The notes: generated from the sequence alone by a model not told the origin. 64,000 nt of DNA from Allokutzneria sp. NRRL B-24872 (GCF_002155965.1 NZ_MUMH01000020.1:1-64000); one strand, 5' to 3'; counted from the first letter of the stretch, positions 52,612 to 61,632 are shown. Numbers and translations: made by a program.

Positions 52612-54006
52612 GTGGTGGCGTCCTCTCCGTCCCGCCTGTTCGCCGAGATCAGCACCGCCGAGCGGCCCGGGAGCACGCGCGTGCTGATGCGCAGAGCCGT
52701 GGTGCTCGGCGCCAGCATGGCCGGGCTGCTCGCCGCGCGGGTGCTCAGCGACCACGCCGAGGAGGTGCTGATCATCGAGCGGGACGCCAGCGAGGCCGAC
52801 AACGAGCCGCGCCCCGGTGTCCCGCAGGGCACGCAGGTGCACGGCCTGCTCCCGGCGGGGAACCTGCAGCTCGACCGCTGGTTCCCGGGCTTCACCGCCG
52901 AGGCGATCGAGGCGGGCGGGACGCTGCCGACGCCGGACAGCGCGCGGATCTACCTCAACGACGTGCTCCGGCCGCCCTCACCGCCGGTGGCGGGCATCGG
53001 CGCGCTGGTCAGCACGCGCCCGTTCCTGGAGACCCTGGTCCGGCGCAGGACGCTGGCCGTGGAGAACATCACGCTGGTCACCGGCCAGGTCAAGGGCGTC
53101 GACCTCTCCTCGACCAAGGTCACCGGCGTGCGCTACACCCCGACCGGCGCGGACGAGCCGGTGACCGAGGCCGCGGACATGGTCGTGGACGGCATGGGGC
53201 GCTCCAGCAAGCTCAGCGACTGGCTGGAGGCCGCGGGCTGGCCCGCCCCGGAGCTGAAGCGCATGCCGATCAAGCTCAACTACGCGACCACGCTGTTCCG
53301 CCGCGACCCGGAGATCAGCGACAGCATGGTGGTCGTCGCCCAGACCACGGCGGGCAAGGGCCGCGTCGCGCGGATGGGCGGCATCAACGCGGTGGAGGAC
53401 GACCGCTGGATCATGCTCATCGCCGGGTACGGCGAGGACCGGCCGACCAGGGACTTCGACGAGTTCAAGGCGCGCTGCCGCCGCGACTTCCCCGCGGTCT
53501 TCGGCGATATCGCCGAGCGCGCCGAGCGGCTGGGCGAGGTGGTCACCTACCACCAGGCCGACAGCAGGCGGCGGGAGTTCCACAAGCTGACCCGGCTGCC
53601 CGGCGGCCTCATCGCGGCAGGCGATGCGGTGGCCTCGTTCAACCCCGTCTACGGCCAGGGCATGACCTCGGCGATGCTGCACGCCTCGTGCCTGTCGGCC
53701 CACCTGCGCTCCGGCGCCTCCCCCGCCGAGCCCGCGCACGCCTACTTCGAGCGGGCCAAGGTCGTGGTCGACGCGGCGTGGCAGATCTCCACCCAGGCGG
53801 ACCTGGAGCTGCCGCACGTGGACGGCCCGTACCCGAAGGGCTACCGGATCACCAGCTGGCTCGGCGACCTGGTGTTCGCCGCGTCCATGAAGGACGAGGA
53901 GATCAACGCCCGGCTGAGCGCGGTGACCATGATGCTGGCGCACCCGATGTCGTTGGCCCGGCCGAGCACGCTGCTGCGCGCGGTCAGGGCGAAGCTCTCC
54001 CGCTGA
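52612..54006 (+). CDS. FAD-dependent oxidoreductase
   Basis: A 464-residue flavoprotein of the aromatic-hydroxylase/geranylgeranyl-reductase-like group. FAD-binding GASMAGLLAARVL at the N-terminus, an Asp-Gly motif in ADMVVDGMGRSSKL, and GDAVASFNPVYGQGMTSAM near the C-terminal third are characteristic. It may hydroxylate or reduce a lipid or aromatic substrate. Two in-frame GTG codons (52612, 52615) could start it. It follows the metal-related group after 40 bases, but a functional link is not shown. Confidence 0.85.
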   Translation: MVASSPSRLFAEISTAERPGSTRVLMRRAVVLGASMAGLLAARVLSDHAEEVLIIERDASEADNEPRPGVPQGTQVHGLLPAGNLQLDRWFPGFTAEAIEAGGTLPTPDSARIYLNDVLRPPSPPVAGIGALVSTRPFLETLVRRRTLAVENITLVTGQVKGVDLSSTKVTGVRYTPTGADEPVTEAADMVVDGMGRSSKLSDWLEAAGWPAPELKRMPIKLNYATTLFRRDPEISDSMVVVAQTTAGKGRVARMGGINAVEDDRWIMLIAGYGEDRPTRDFDEFKARCRRDFPAVFGDIAERAERLGEVVTYHQADSRRREFHKLTRLPGGLIAAGDAVASFNPVYGQGMTSAMLHASCLSAHLRSGASPAEPAHAYFERAKVVVDAAWQISTQADLELPHVDGPYPKGYRITSWLGDLVFAASMKDEEINARLSAVTMMLAHPMSLARPSTLLRAVRAKLSR

Positions 54007-54019
54007 CGCGTGGCCCGGC

Positions 54020-54532
54020 TCAGTCGGCGAGGCGGTGGATCACCACGATCCCGCCCATCACGGGCTGGTCGAGGCGCTCGTCATCGGTCTCGATGTACTC
54101 GTCGAGCACCGCGCAGATGCGCCGGTCGAGCTCCTCGACCTGTTCCTGGGACAGGTGCAGCATGAAGCGCGCGTAGGTGCGCACCGACTCGGGCCCGGCC
54201 TCGGCCAGCTCCTCCTGGAAGGCCGCGATCGGCGCCTGCGCGGTGCCGCCGACATCGTCCGGTGGGGCGGAGAGCCACCAGGTGTTCGTGGCGCAGCGGT
54301 AGGGCTTCTCCAACGCGCCGCTCTCCCCGGTGCGCACCGGGGCCTGCTCCAGGAAACCGGCCTTCACCAGGTGCCGGACGTGGTGCAGGACCGTGCCGGG
54401 GTCGCGGCCGAGTCGTTCGGCGAGCTGCTTGTTCGTCATCTCGCGCTGTCGGCACAGCCGGAGGACGCGCAGCCGCAACGGATGGCTCATGGCCTTGGCC
54501 TCGTCGGCGGTGATCTCACGACGCTCGCGCAT
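54020..54532 (-). CDS. ArsR-type HTH regulator with C-terminal sensor region
   Basis: A 170-residue winged-helix regulator: MSHPLRLRVLRLCRQREMTN followed by QLAERLGRDPGTVLHHVRHL is a classic ArsR-type helix-turn-helix. The C-terminal half (about 85-170) is helical and may bind a ligand. It is divergent from an MFS exporter gene; a short inverted repeat lies between. It ends 14 bases from the FAD oxidoreductase gene (convergent). Confidence 0.85.
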   Translation of the reverse strand: MRERREITADEAKAMSHPLRLRVLRLCRQREMTNKQLAERLGRDPGTVLHHVRHLVKAGFLEQAPVRTGESGALEKPYRCATNTWWLSAPPDDVGGTAQAPIAAFQEELAEAGPESVRTYARFMLHLSQEQVEELDRRICAVLDEYIETDDERLDQPVMGGIVVIHRLAD

Positions 54533-54550
54533 CTCCCCAGGCTAGGTCCT

Positions 54551-54587
54551 GATGGGGTTTTCTACTATCGATGGACTTTTCCCCATC
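54551..54587. promoter_or_regulatory. Inverted repeat between ArsR-type gene and MFS exporter
   Basis: GATGGGG (54551-54557) and CCCCATC (54581-54587) are perfect 7-bp arms with a 23-base spacer in the 75-base divergent region. It is a candidate operator for the ArsR-type protein. Confidence 0.45.
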
Positions 54588-54607
54588 GGCGTGTGAGCCT
54601 CCATCGC

Positions 54608-55819
54608 ATGGAGAACGCCTTGGGGGCGCAGTACTGGAAGCTGTGGGCGTCGTCGGGCCTGTCGAACCTGGCCGACGGCGTCGTGAAGGTTGCGTTACCG
54701 CTGGTCGCGGTGCAGTTCACCCGCTCCCCCGTGCTGGTCGCGGGCCTGGCGTTCGCGGTGACCGTGCCCTGGTTGCTCTTCGCACTGCCAGCGGGCGCGC
54801 TCGCCGACCGCCTCGACCGGCGCAGGGCGATGATCGGCGCGAACGTGGTGCGCACGGTCGCGCTGGGCGTGCTCGCGCTGGCCGTGCTGACCGGTTTCGG
54901 TTCGATCTGGGCGCTGTACGCGGTGGCGCTGTGCATCGGCACGGCGGAGACGATCTACGACACGTCAGCGCAGTCGATCATCCCGCAGATGGTTGCGCGC
55001 GAGGGCCTTTCCCGGGCCAACAGCAAGCTCTACGCGGTGGAGCTGACCGCGAACGAGTTCGTCGGCCCACCGCTGGCCGGGTTCCTGGTCGCGGCGGGAG
55101 CGGCGTTCGCCTTCGGCGCCCCGGTCGCGCTCTGGGCGCTCGCGGTCGCGGCACTGCTGCTGGTGCGCGGCACCTACCGGGTCCAGCGCGAGCACCGCAC
55201 GACACTGCGTGCCGATATCGCGGAGGGGCTGAAGTTCCTTGTGCACCACAGGGTTCTGCGCACGATGGCGGCCATGGTCGGCATGTCGAACTTCGCGACG
55301 AACGCCGCGTTCTCGGTGTTCGTGCTGCACGCGGTCGGGCCGGCCTCGGCGCTGGGCCTGTCCGAGCAGTCCTTCGGCCTGCTGATGACCGGCGTCGCGG
55401 CGGGCAGCCTGGTGGGGTCGTTCGTGGCGGAGCGGATCGAGAAGCTGTTGGGCCGCTCGCGCGCGCTGGCGCTGAGCGTGCTCACGACGGCGGGGGTCGT
55501 GGGCGTGCCCGGACTGACCACGAACCCGTTCGTCATCGCGGCGGTGTTCTTCGTCGGCGGGATCGGGCTCATGACGTGGAACGTGATCACGGTGTCCCTG
55601 CGGCAGCGCATCACCCCGGACCGCCTGCTCGGCAGGGTCAACAGCGGCTACCGCCTGCTGGCGTGGGGGTCGATGCCGCTGGGCGCGGTGGCCGGAGGGC
55701 TGATCGCACAGCTGCTCGGCGTGAACGCGGTGTTCCTGGCGGTGGCGCCGCTGGTGCTCCTCCAGCTGCTCGGGATGCGCGTGCTCACCGACGCGAATCT
55801 GGCAGCTGCTGAGAGGTGA
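54608..55819 (+). CDS. MFS exporter (MFS_3 type)
   Basis: A 403-residue MFS protein with about eleven or twelve hydrophobic segments, of the enterobactin-exporter/MFS_3 kind (LPAGALADRLDRRRAMIGAN, LLGRVNSGYRLLAWGSMPLG). It is divergent from an ArsR-type regulator, a common arrangement for drug or metabolite exporters. Its 3' end overlaps the convergent MarR gene by 35 bases. Substrate unknown. Confidence 0.88.
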   Translation: MENALGAQYWKLWASSGLSNLADGVVKVALPLVAVQFTRSPVLVAGLAFAVTVPWLLFALPAGALADRLDRRRAMIGANVVRTVALGVLALAVLTGFGSIWALYAVALCIGTAETIYDTSAQSIIPQMVAREGLSRANSKLYAVELTANEFVGPPLAGFLVAAGAAFAFGAPVALWALAVAALLLVRGTYRVQREHRTTLRADIAEGLKFLVHHRVLRTMAAMVGMSNFATNAAFSVFVLHAVGPASALGLSEQSFGLLMTGVAAGSLVGSFVAERIEKLLGRSRALALSVLTTAGVVGVPGLTTNPFVIAAVFFVGGIGLMTWNVITVSLRQRITPDRLLGRVNSGYRLLAWGSMPLGAVAGGLIAQLLGVNAVFLAVAPLVLLQLLGMRVLTDANLAAAER

Positions 55820-56222
55820 CGACCAGCTCGGCGAGCTTCTCCAGCAGCTCCACGACTTCCGAGGGGTCGTCGAGGCCGAGCGACTCGGCGACCGCGTCGT
55901 CCACAGTGGACTTGAGGAACTTCGCCGCGCGCGCGGGGACATCGGGTGCCTGACGGACCAGGGTTCTCCTGCGATCCCCGGGATCGGTCGTGGTGAGCAG
56001 CACGCCCGCTTCCCTGAGCCGGGCGACCGAGGCCGAGACGTGGCTCTGCGGGAAGCCGGTGCGCGCGGTGATCTCGCTGACCGAGCTGTCCGGGTGCTCG
56101 AAGACGTCGATCATCACCGTCCGCACGCTCGCGGGCAGCTCGTGGAAGTGGGACGGCTCGATCGCCCGCTCGCCGATCTTCATCAGCCTGCGCCCCAGCA
56201 GGTACAGCTCCAACCCTCGCAC
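55785..56222 (-). CDS. MarR-family regulator
   Basis: A 145-residue MarR-type protein: winged helix SVSEITARTGFPQSHVSASV followed by wing DPGDRRRTLV. The GTG at 56222 starts it. It is divergent from an alpha/beta hydrolase gene with AT-rich palindromes between them, and it overlaps the convergent MFS gene. Likely a repressor of the hydrolase released by an organic ligand. Confidence 0.88.
   Translation of the reverse strand: MRGLELYLLGRRLMKIGERAIEPSHFHELPASVRTVMIDVFEHPDSSVSEITARTGFPQSHVSASVARLREAGVLLTTTDPGDRRRTLVRQAPDVPARAAKFLKSTVDDAVAESLGLDDPSEVVELLEKLAELVVTSQQLPDSRR
55899..55911. repeat. GTCCACWGTGGAC palindrome, copy 6
   Basis: Exact 13-bp palindrome (central A) within the MarR-family gene, encoding Ser-Thr-Val-Asp on the minus strand. 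Confidence 0.8.
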
Positions 56223-56243
56223 CGGCCCAACCTACATCACACC

Positions 56244-56277
56244 TGATGCATCAATATTGATCCATCAACTCTGATGC
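56244..56277. promoter_or_regulatory. MarR operator region
   Basis: The perfect palindrome TGATGCATCA (56244-56253), the near-perfect TTGATCCATCAA (56257-56268) and a further TGATGC half-site (56272-56277) lie in the AT-rich gap between the MarR and hydrolase starts, overlapping likely promoters of both. Confidence 0.7.
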
Positions 56278-56292
56278 TTTACCGTTGCGGGC

Positions 56293-57081
56293 ATGACGAC
56301 GACGAGATCGATCGCCAGCGACGGCGCCGACCTGCACGTCCGCGTCCAGGGCCGAGGCGCCGCGCTGCTCGTGCTCCAGGGCGGCGACGGCATCGCCGAG
56401 GGCACAGATCCCCTGGTCCGCGAGTTGACCGCGCACTTCACGGTGATCACCTACGACCGCAGGGGGCTCGGCAGGAGCCCGGTGCGCGGCGCGGCCGACG
56501 ACCACGACCTGAGCACGCACGGCGAGGACGCGAGCCGGGTGCTCGCCGCCGTCACCGACCAGCCCGCCGCGGTCGTCGGCTTCAGCATCGGCGGCCTGAT
56601 CGCGCTCGACCTGCTGGCCCGCCACCCGGAGCAGGTCCGCGTGCTGGTCAGCCACGAGCCGCCCGCGATGGCGCTGTTGCGCGGCGCGGCGTCCGAGGAG
56701 GCGGTCGCGGAACTGACCGACATCATCACCACCCACCGCGAGGCCGGAGCGGCCGTGGCGGCGCCGAAGCTGATGGGGCTCGCCGGGATCACCCCCTCCT
56801 CGCCCCCGTCGGAGCCGGACGCCGCGCGGCTGGCGAACCTGGACTTCTTCATCGGCGAGGACATGCCCGCCGTGCTGCGGCACGAGCCGAACCTGGCCGC
56901 GCTCAAGGGAAAGCCGCTCGTCATCGGGCTCGGCAGGGACACCGGCGACATCACCGCGAGCCGGTGCGCGCGAGCGCTGGCGGCCGAGCTCGGCGCCCCG
57001 ACCGCGGACTTCCCCGGCGGACACTCAGGATTCCTCTTCCACCCCCAGGAGTTCGCCGCCCGGCTCCTGACAGTCCTATGA
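56293..57081 (+). CDS. Alpha/beta hydrolase
   Basis: A 262-residue alpha/beta hydrolase. The nucleophile elbow GFSIGG, an oxyanion-hole-like LQGGDGIAEG near the N-terminus and the catalytic His in FPGGHSGFL are seen. It is divergent from a MarR regulator and probably induced by a small aromatic or ester compound. Substrate unknown. Confidence 0.88.
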   Translation: MTTTRSIASDGADLHVRVQGRGAALLVLQGGDGIAEGTDPLVRELTAHFTVITYDRRGLGRSPVRGAADDHDLSTHGEDASRVLAAVTDQPAAVVGFSIGGLIALDLLARHPEQVRVLVSHEPPAMALLRGAASEEAVAELTDIITTHREAGAAVAAPKLMGLAGITPSSPPSEPDAARLANLDFFIGEDMPAVLRHEPNLAALKGKPLVIGLGRDTGDITASRCARALAAELGAPTADFPGGHSGFLFHPQEFAARLLTVL

Positions 57082-57187
57082 GGACAGACGCGCACCCGTT
57101 CGGGCTGGTCACCAAGGGCCTCCAGTTGCCGGTCAGCGGGGCCGATGTGATGATCAGCGCAACGACAACGGCCGAACGGGTGATCAA

Positions 57188-58261
57188 GTGCTGCTCCAGG
57201 GAACGGGCGAGGTGCGACCGTCCGGGCTGGAGCGCGCGCTGGTGGGCGGGGGCGTCGCCCGGTTCGAGGGCAGGCCGCCGACGCTGGAGGACTTCCGCGC
57301 GGCGATGCGCCCCCGGCTCGCCGAGTGGCCCAGCCTGGGACTTCCCGAAGCCGACATCACCACGCACGTGCGGCAGTGGGTGTGCCGGACCGGCACCGGG
57401 CTCAACGCCGCGGTCGAACAGGTCATGTCGGTCAACCTGCGCACCGAGCGGCCGCTGTGGGAGCTGTGGCTGATCCGCGGCTACGCCAAGGACGAGTGGG
57501 CCGTCGTGCTCACCACGCACTCGGCGCTGCTGGACACCGCCTCGATCATCCACGTGGTGACCGGTCTGTTCGACCCGGTGCCGATCCCCCGCCAGCGCGG
57601 GCGGCGCGATCCCCTGCTCTCCGCCACCGACCGGACCACCCGGGGTTGGCTGCCCGCTCAGCACCGGCCGCTTCCCTTGGCGCGCAAGGCTTTCGCCCAG
57701 TTCGACGGCTCCGGCGAGCGGCAGTTCTTCTGGGCAGCCGCCGACCGCGAGCGGCTCGACCGGATCGCCGGGCGGAACGGGCTCACCGTGAACGACGTGT
57801 TCCTGGCCGCGCTGACCACCGCGATCCGGGAGTGGCGGCACACCCCGTGGGAGCGCGGGCTGCCGTGCCCGGTGTGGACGGTGGTGCCCGGTGTCGACCG
57901 GTTGGTGCTGCTGCCGTGCCACGAGCCGGACCCGGCGACGCGGCTGGCCGTGATCGGCGCGGCCACCTCCCCCGACGGCGACGGCGGCCGTCCGTCCTGG
58001 TTCGCCCAGCGGTCCAGGCGGATCGGCCTGGTCGCGGGCAGCGTGCCCGGCTCGGACCGGGAACTGGCCTTCCAGGACTGCCGGATGCGCCAGCTGGCCC
58101 CGCTCGGGCCGCTGCCGCGCGGGCACTGGCTGAGCGCGTACCTGGTGGACAACGCGGGCCACGTCGGTGCCGGGTTCGTCATGGACCGGGCCGTGCGGGA
58201 CGGGGCGCAGCTGTGCCGCCTGTGGTCGCTGGCGCTGGCCGAGCTCGACGAGATCTGCTGA
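57188..58261 (+). CDS. Degenerate WS/DGAT-like acyltransferase-family protein
   Basis: A 357-residue protein resembling wax ester synthase/diacylglycerol acyltransferases: RPLWELWLIRGYAKDEWAVV before the active-site segment and TVNDVFLAALTTAIREW in the C-terminal half. The catalytic HHxxxDG motif reads HSALLDT, so the second His and the Gly are lost. It may be inactive, regulatory, or use another mechanism. The GTG at 57188 is the best start; no strong ribosome site is seen. Confidence 0.65.
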   Translation: MLLQGTGEVRPSGLERALVGGGVARFEGRPPTLEDFRAAMRPRLAEWPSLGLPEADITTHVRQWVCRTGTGLNAAVEQVMSVNLRTERPLWELWLIRGYAKDEWAVVLTTHSALLDTASIIHVVTGLFDPVPIPRQRGRRDPLLSATDRTTRGWLPAQHRPLPLARKAFAQFDGSGERQFFWAAADRERLDRIAGRNGLTVNDVFLAALTTAIREWRHTPWERGLPCPVWTVVPGVDRLVLLPCHEPDPATRLAVIGAATSPDGDGGRPSWFAQRSRRIGLVAGSVPGSDRELAFQDCRMRQLAPLGPLPRGHWLSAYLVDNAGHVGAGFVMDRAVRDGAQLCRLWSLALAELDEIC

Positions 58262-58268
58262 CACCCGA

Positions 58269-58384
58269 TCACCAGATGTCGTAGACGAACACGCCCAAGA
58301 ATCCAAAAGAAGGATGATCGGCAGCGCCGTCACGGCAACACAAAAAATCATCACCGCAGAAACACGATTGTTTCTCTCACACAT
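58269..58384 (-). CDS. Possible 38-residue membrane protein interrupted by a one-base frameshift
   Basis: An excellent ribosome site (GGAGGAAT) precedes ATG 58384. The frame begins MCERNNRVSAVMIFCVAVTA followed by LPIILL, a membrane-like segment, but runs on without a natural end; adding one T in the T4 run (plus-strand AAAA at 58305-58308) shifts it to FGFLGVFVYDIW and a TGA at 58269-58271, giving a compact single-pass protein. Either a frameshift mutation, a sequencing error or chance is possible. It is divergent from the Emb gene. Confidence 0.4.
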
Positions 58385-58502
58385 TTAGATTATTCCTCCA
58401 CAACCCCGCTGACCTTCGAGGTAGACCAAGGACACGCTCGGAACGGGCGCTGGGTTGCCTCGAATTCCAGGTTTCACCGGGCGCCGAACAATCGCATCAA
58501 AA

Positions 58503-61500
58503 ATGACTTCGGCCGGTAGCGTGCCCGCCGTGTCGCAAAAGATCGCGTCGTCCCGCACGCGCATTTCCGCGCTGGTGGCGGGCGTCGTCAGCGTGCTCTC
58601 CGCGCTCTTGGTCCCCCTGGCCCCGGTAGTCCAGGACGTCGCGACGTTCTCGTGGCCGGTCGCGGGCTCGGCCAAGCCCGTCCACCTGCTGCTCTACCCG
58701 TACCAAGCGGCGGAGCTGAGCGCCACGTTCTCGTGTTCCACCCTGGCCGAGGCCGCTCGGCGAGGTGGGCGCGAGATCGTGCTGAGCACCACCCCGGACA
58801 CCGACGCCGGGCGACGCGACGGGCTGGTCGTCGAACTGGACGGCTCCGCGCTGACCATCACCAACCGGGGCAGGACGGTGCACCGGGAGCAGGTCACGGG
58901 CTCGACCTGCTCGTGGCAGGTCTCCGCAACGAGCGAGCGGACCGTGGTGTCCAAGGACGGCAAGCGGGTGGCCGGAGCGGACTCCGACGTCCGGCCGCAC
59001 GTGCTCGGCGTGTTCTCCACCCTGGACGGGAAGGTTCGCGACCTCACCGGGCTCGGCGTGCGGGTGGTCAGCGACACCCGCTTCCAGACCTCGCCGTCGG
59101 TGTGGAAGTACGGACTGATGGTGCTGTCCGTGCTCGCGCTCGCCGTGGCACTGCTCGCGCTGCGGCGGATCGATCGCGAGTCCGGCCTGCCCGTGCGGCG
59201 AATCCTGCCCCGCGGGTTCTGGCGCCCGCGCCCGCCGGATCTCGTCGTCGGTGGCGTGCTCTCCGCGTGGGCGTTCATCGGTGCTCTCACCGTGGACGAC
59301 GGTTACATCCTGACGATGATCCGCGCCAAGGAGACGAGCGGGTTCGTCGGGAACTACTACCGCTGGTTCAACGCGCCGGAAGCACCGTTCGACTACTTCT
59401 ACGAGCTGTACCACGCAATGACCAGGATCAGCGATTCGCTGCTGTGGTTGCGATTGCCTTCGGTCGGCCTGGGGATCGTTGCCTGGCTCCTGTTGAGCAG
59501 GCTGGTGCTGCCACGCGTGGTCAAGTGCTCGCCATGGCTGGTGTGGGCTGCTGCGGCGGTGTTCCTGGCGTGGTGGCTGCCCTACAACAACGGCATCCGC
59601 CCGGAGCCGTTCATCGTGGTCGGCACGCTCGGGGTCTTCTGCGCCGTGGAACGGGCTCTTGCCACCCGCCGATCACTGCCGCTCGCAGTCGGCCTGCTGA
59701 TCGCGGTCGCGGCGGTGGCGATCACCCCGACCGGCGTGATCGCGTTCTTGCCGCTGCTGACCGCGCCCCGTGAACTCCTGGGGCTGGTGCGGCGCCGCCT
59801 TCCGCTGCTGGTCGTGCTCGGCGCGTGCGGGTCGTTCGGGCTGCTGCTGATGTTCTACGACCAGACCTTCAGCGCGGTCATGGAGGCCACGCGGGCGCGG
59901 AGCGCGATCGGACCGAGCTTGCGGTGGGACCAGGAGATCCAGCGCTATTCCAGGCTGTTCGAGCCGGGCTACGTGGAGGGGTCGGTCGCGCGGCGCACTC
60001 CCGTGCTGCTGTTGGCGCTGTCGCTCGCCCTGGTCACCGCGGTCCTGTTGCGCGCGAAGAGAATTCCGGGCGTGGCGAGCGGCCCGACCCGACGGTTGCT
60101 GCTGACGACCGCGTTGGCACTGGCGGCGATCGCGCTGACGCCGACGAAGTGGACGCACCACTTCGGCGCCTTCTCCGGGCTCGGTGTCGCCGTCGTCGTG
60201 CTCGGCGTGTGGGTGCTGGCCGCCCCGGCGTTGCGGTCGGCGAAGGCTCGTGGGATCGCGCTCGGCGGTGTGATGGTGGTGTTCGCGATCGGGCTCAGCG
60301 GCATGAACGCGTGGTGGTTCGTCTCCGCTCCGGACGGCCTGTGGGCTGAGCAGCGGCCGAACGTCTTCGGCGTGCGCCTGAACACCGTGTTCTTGGTGGT
60401 CGGCCTGCTGATCGCGCTGTTCGCGGTGGTCAAGGCAGCTTTGCGGGGCACGGAGCGACCGAGCAGGCTGCCCGGCCCCGCGCTGGTGGCGGCCCTCGGT
60501 TGCGCGGCCCTGGTGGTGCTCCAACTCGGCACCTTCGCCGCAGTGACCGGCGCACGCGCGAACACGTACTCCGTCGCGAAGCAGAACGCCCGGAGCGTGT
60601 TCGGCGAGGACTGCGGGCTCGCGTCCGCGTTGAAGATCGAGCCGAAACCGGAACTCGGCATCCTGTCCTTGTTGCGCGGCAAGGAAGAACTCGGCCCGTT
60701 CAGCGCACAGGGCGGCTACGACCCCGCGTTCGGCCCGCCGTACCTGTTCGACCGGCCCAGCACGGGTGTGCCGGTGTGGGGCAGTCGCGTGGACGGGGAT
60801 CGCACAACCGGCACCGCGACCACCGGCTGGTACCGCGTCGAGGACTCGTTGCGCAGGGGCGACGCGCCCTTGGTGATCTCGGTCGCCGGGCGGCTGCACG
60901 ACGGCAACGAGCTGGCGGTGGAGTTCGGCGACTCCCGGGGACGGCCCGTGCGCCGCATAGTGGTGGACGAGTTCGCCATGCGCGACTTCGACTCCGACGA
61001 CCCGACCGTGCGGCGACTTCCCACCGATACTCCACAGTGGAGGGACGTGCGGCTCGACGTGCGGGACGCGGTGGCCGGCGCCGACTCCATCCGGCTGGTC
61101 GCCACCGACGGCTCCTCCGGAACGGGCGGCTGGCTGGCGTTCACCCCGCCGAAGGCACCTGTGCTGGTGCCGATGCGGGAGGTCGTCACCGACACCGACC
61201 CCACGATCGTCGACTGGCCGGTCGCGGCCGTGTTCCCGTGCAACCGGCCGGCCTCCCTCGCGCTGGGCGCGGTCGAGCTCCCCCGCTACCGGATCGCTCC
61301 GGGTGGTGTCACGAGCGGGCTGGCCGGCATGAGCTACGCCGCGGACAGCGCCGGCCCGTTCGCACCGGTCACCGCGGTCGCGACGCAGACACCGCTGCCC
61401 ACGTACCTGGTCAACGACTGGCGGCGGGACGTGGTGGTCGTGCACCGGATCGAGCAGCGGCACCCCCTCGGCACTCCTGCCGTACAGCTGAGCCGGGTCC

Positions 61501-61571
61501 TCGCCCCGGGCCTGAGCGGGCGGGGCAGGCTCAACACCCCGGGCGTGGACGACCCGCTGACCACCAGGTGA
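58503..61571 (+). CDS. Emb-type arabinosyltransferase
   Basis: A 1022-residue membrane glycosyltransferase of the EmbA/EmbB/EmbC family, which adds D-arabinofuranose from decaprenyl-phospho-arabinose to arabinogalactan or lipoarabinomannan. An N-terminal exported carbohydrate-binding-like domain (about 45-205) precedes the multi-pass GT-C region whose acidic motif LTVDDGYILTMIR (near 262) is the family's catalytic signature; NYYRWFNAPEAPFDYFYE follows. A C-terminal beta-rich domain completes it. ATG 58503 and GTG 58530 are both possible starts. It is a single emb gene here, not an embCAB set. Confidence 0.92.
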   Translation: MTSAGSVPAVSQKIASSRTRISALVAGVVSVLSALLVPLAPVVQDVATFSWPVAGSAKPVHLLLYPYQAAELSATFSCSTLAEAARRGGREIVLSTTPDTDAGRRDGLVVELDGSALTITNRGRTVHREQVTGSTCSWQVSATSERTVVSKDGKRVAGADSDVRPHVLGVFSTLDGKVRDLTGLGVRVVSDTRFQTSPSVWKYGLMVLSVLALAVALLALRRIDRESGLPVRRILPRGFWRPRPPDLVVGGVLSAWAFIGALTVDDGYILTMIRAKETSGFVGNYYRWFNAPEAPFDYFYELYHAMTRISDSLLWLRLPSVGLGIVAWLLLSRLVLPRVVKCSPWLVWAAAAVFLAWWLPYNNGIRPEPFIVVGTLGVFCAVERALATRRSLPLAVGLLIAVAAVAITPTGVIAFLPLLTAPRELLGLVRRRLPLLVVLGACGSFGLLLMFYDQTFSAVMEATRARSAIGPSLRWDQEIQRYSRLFEPGYVEGSVARRTPVLLLALSLALVTAVLLRAKRIPGVASGPTRRLLLTTALALAAIALTPTKWTHHFGAFSGLGVAVVVLGVWVLAAPALRSAKARGIALGGVMVVFAIGLSGMNAWWFVSAPDGLWAEQRPNVFGVRLNTVFLVVGLLIALFAVVKAALRGTERPSRLPGPALVAALGCAALVVLQLGTFAAVTGARANTYSVAKQNARSVFGEDCGLASALKIEPKPELGILSLLRGKEELGPFSAQGGYDPAFGPPYLFDRPSTGVPVWGSRVDGDRTTGTATTGWYRVEDSLRRGDAPLVISVAGRLHDGNELAVEFGDSRGRPVRRIVVDEFAMRDFDSDDPTVRRLPTDTPQWRDVRLDVRDAVAGADSIRLVATDGSSGTGGWLAFTPPKAPVLVPMREVVTDTDPTIVDWPVAAVFPCNRPASLALGAVELPRYRIAPGGVTSGLAGMSYAADSAGPFAPVTAVATQTPLPTYLVNDWRRDVVVVHRIEQRHPLGTPAVQLSRVLAPGLSGRGRLNTPGVDDPLTTR

Positions 61572-61594
61572 CGGTTTCTGCGTTCCGCGAAATA

Positions 61595-61609
61595 TTGCGC
61601 GCCGCGCAA
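61595..61609. promoter_or_regulatory. TetR-type operator
   Basis: The 15-bp perfect palindrome TTGCGCGCCGCGCAA lies 23 bases upstream of the TetR start, where it would overlap the promoter, fitting autoregulation of the TetR-ABC unit. Confidence 0.7.
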
Positions 61610-61632
61610 AAAGTCTGTGTACTCTCCCCGCC

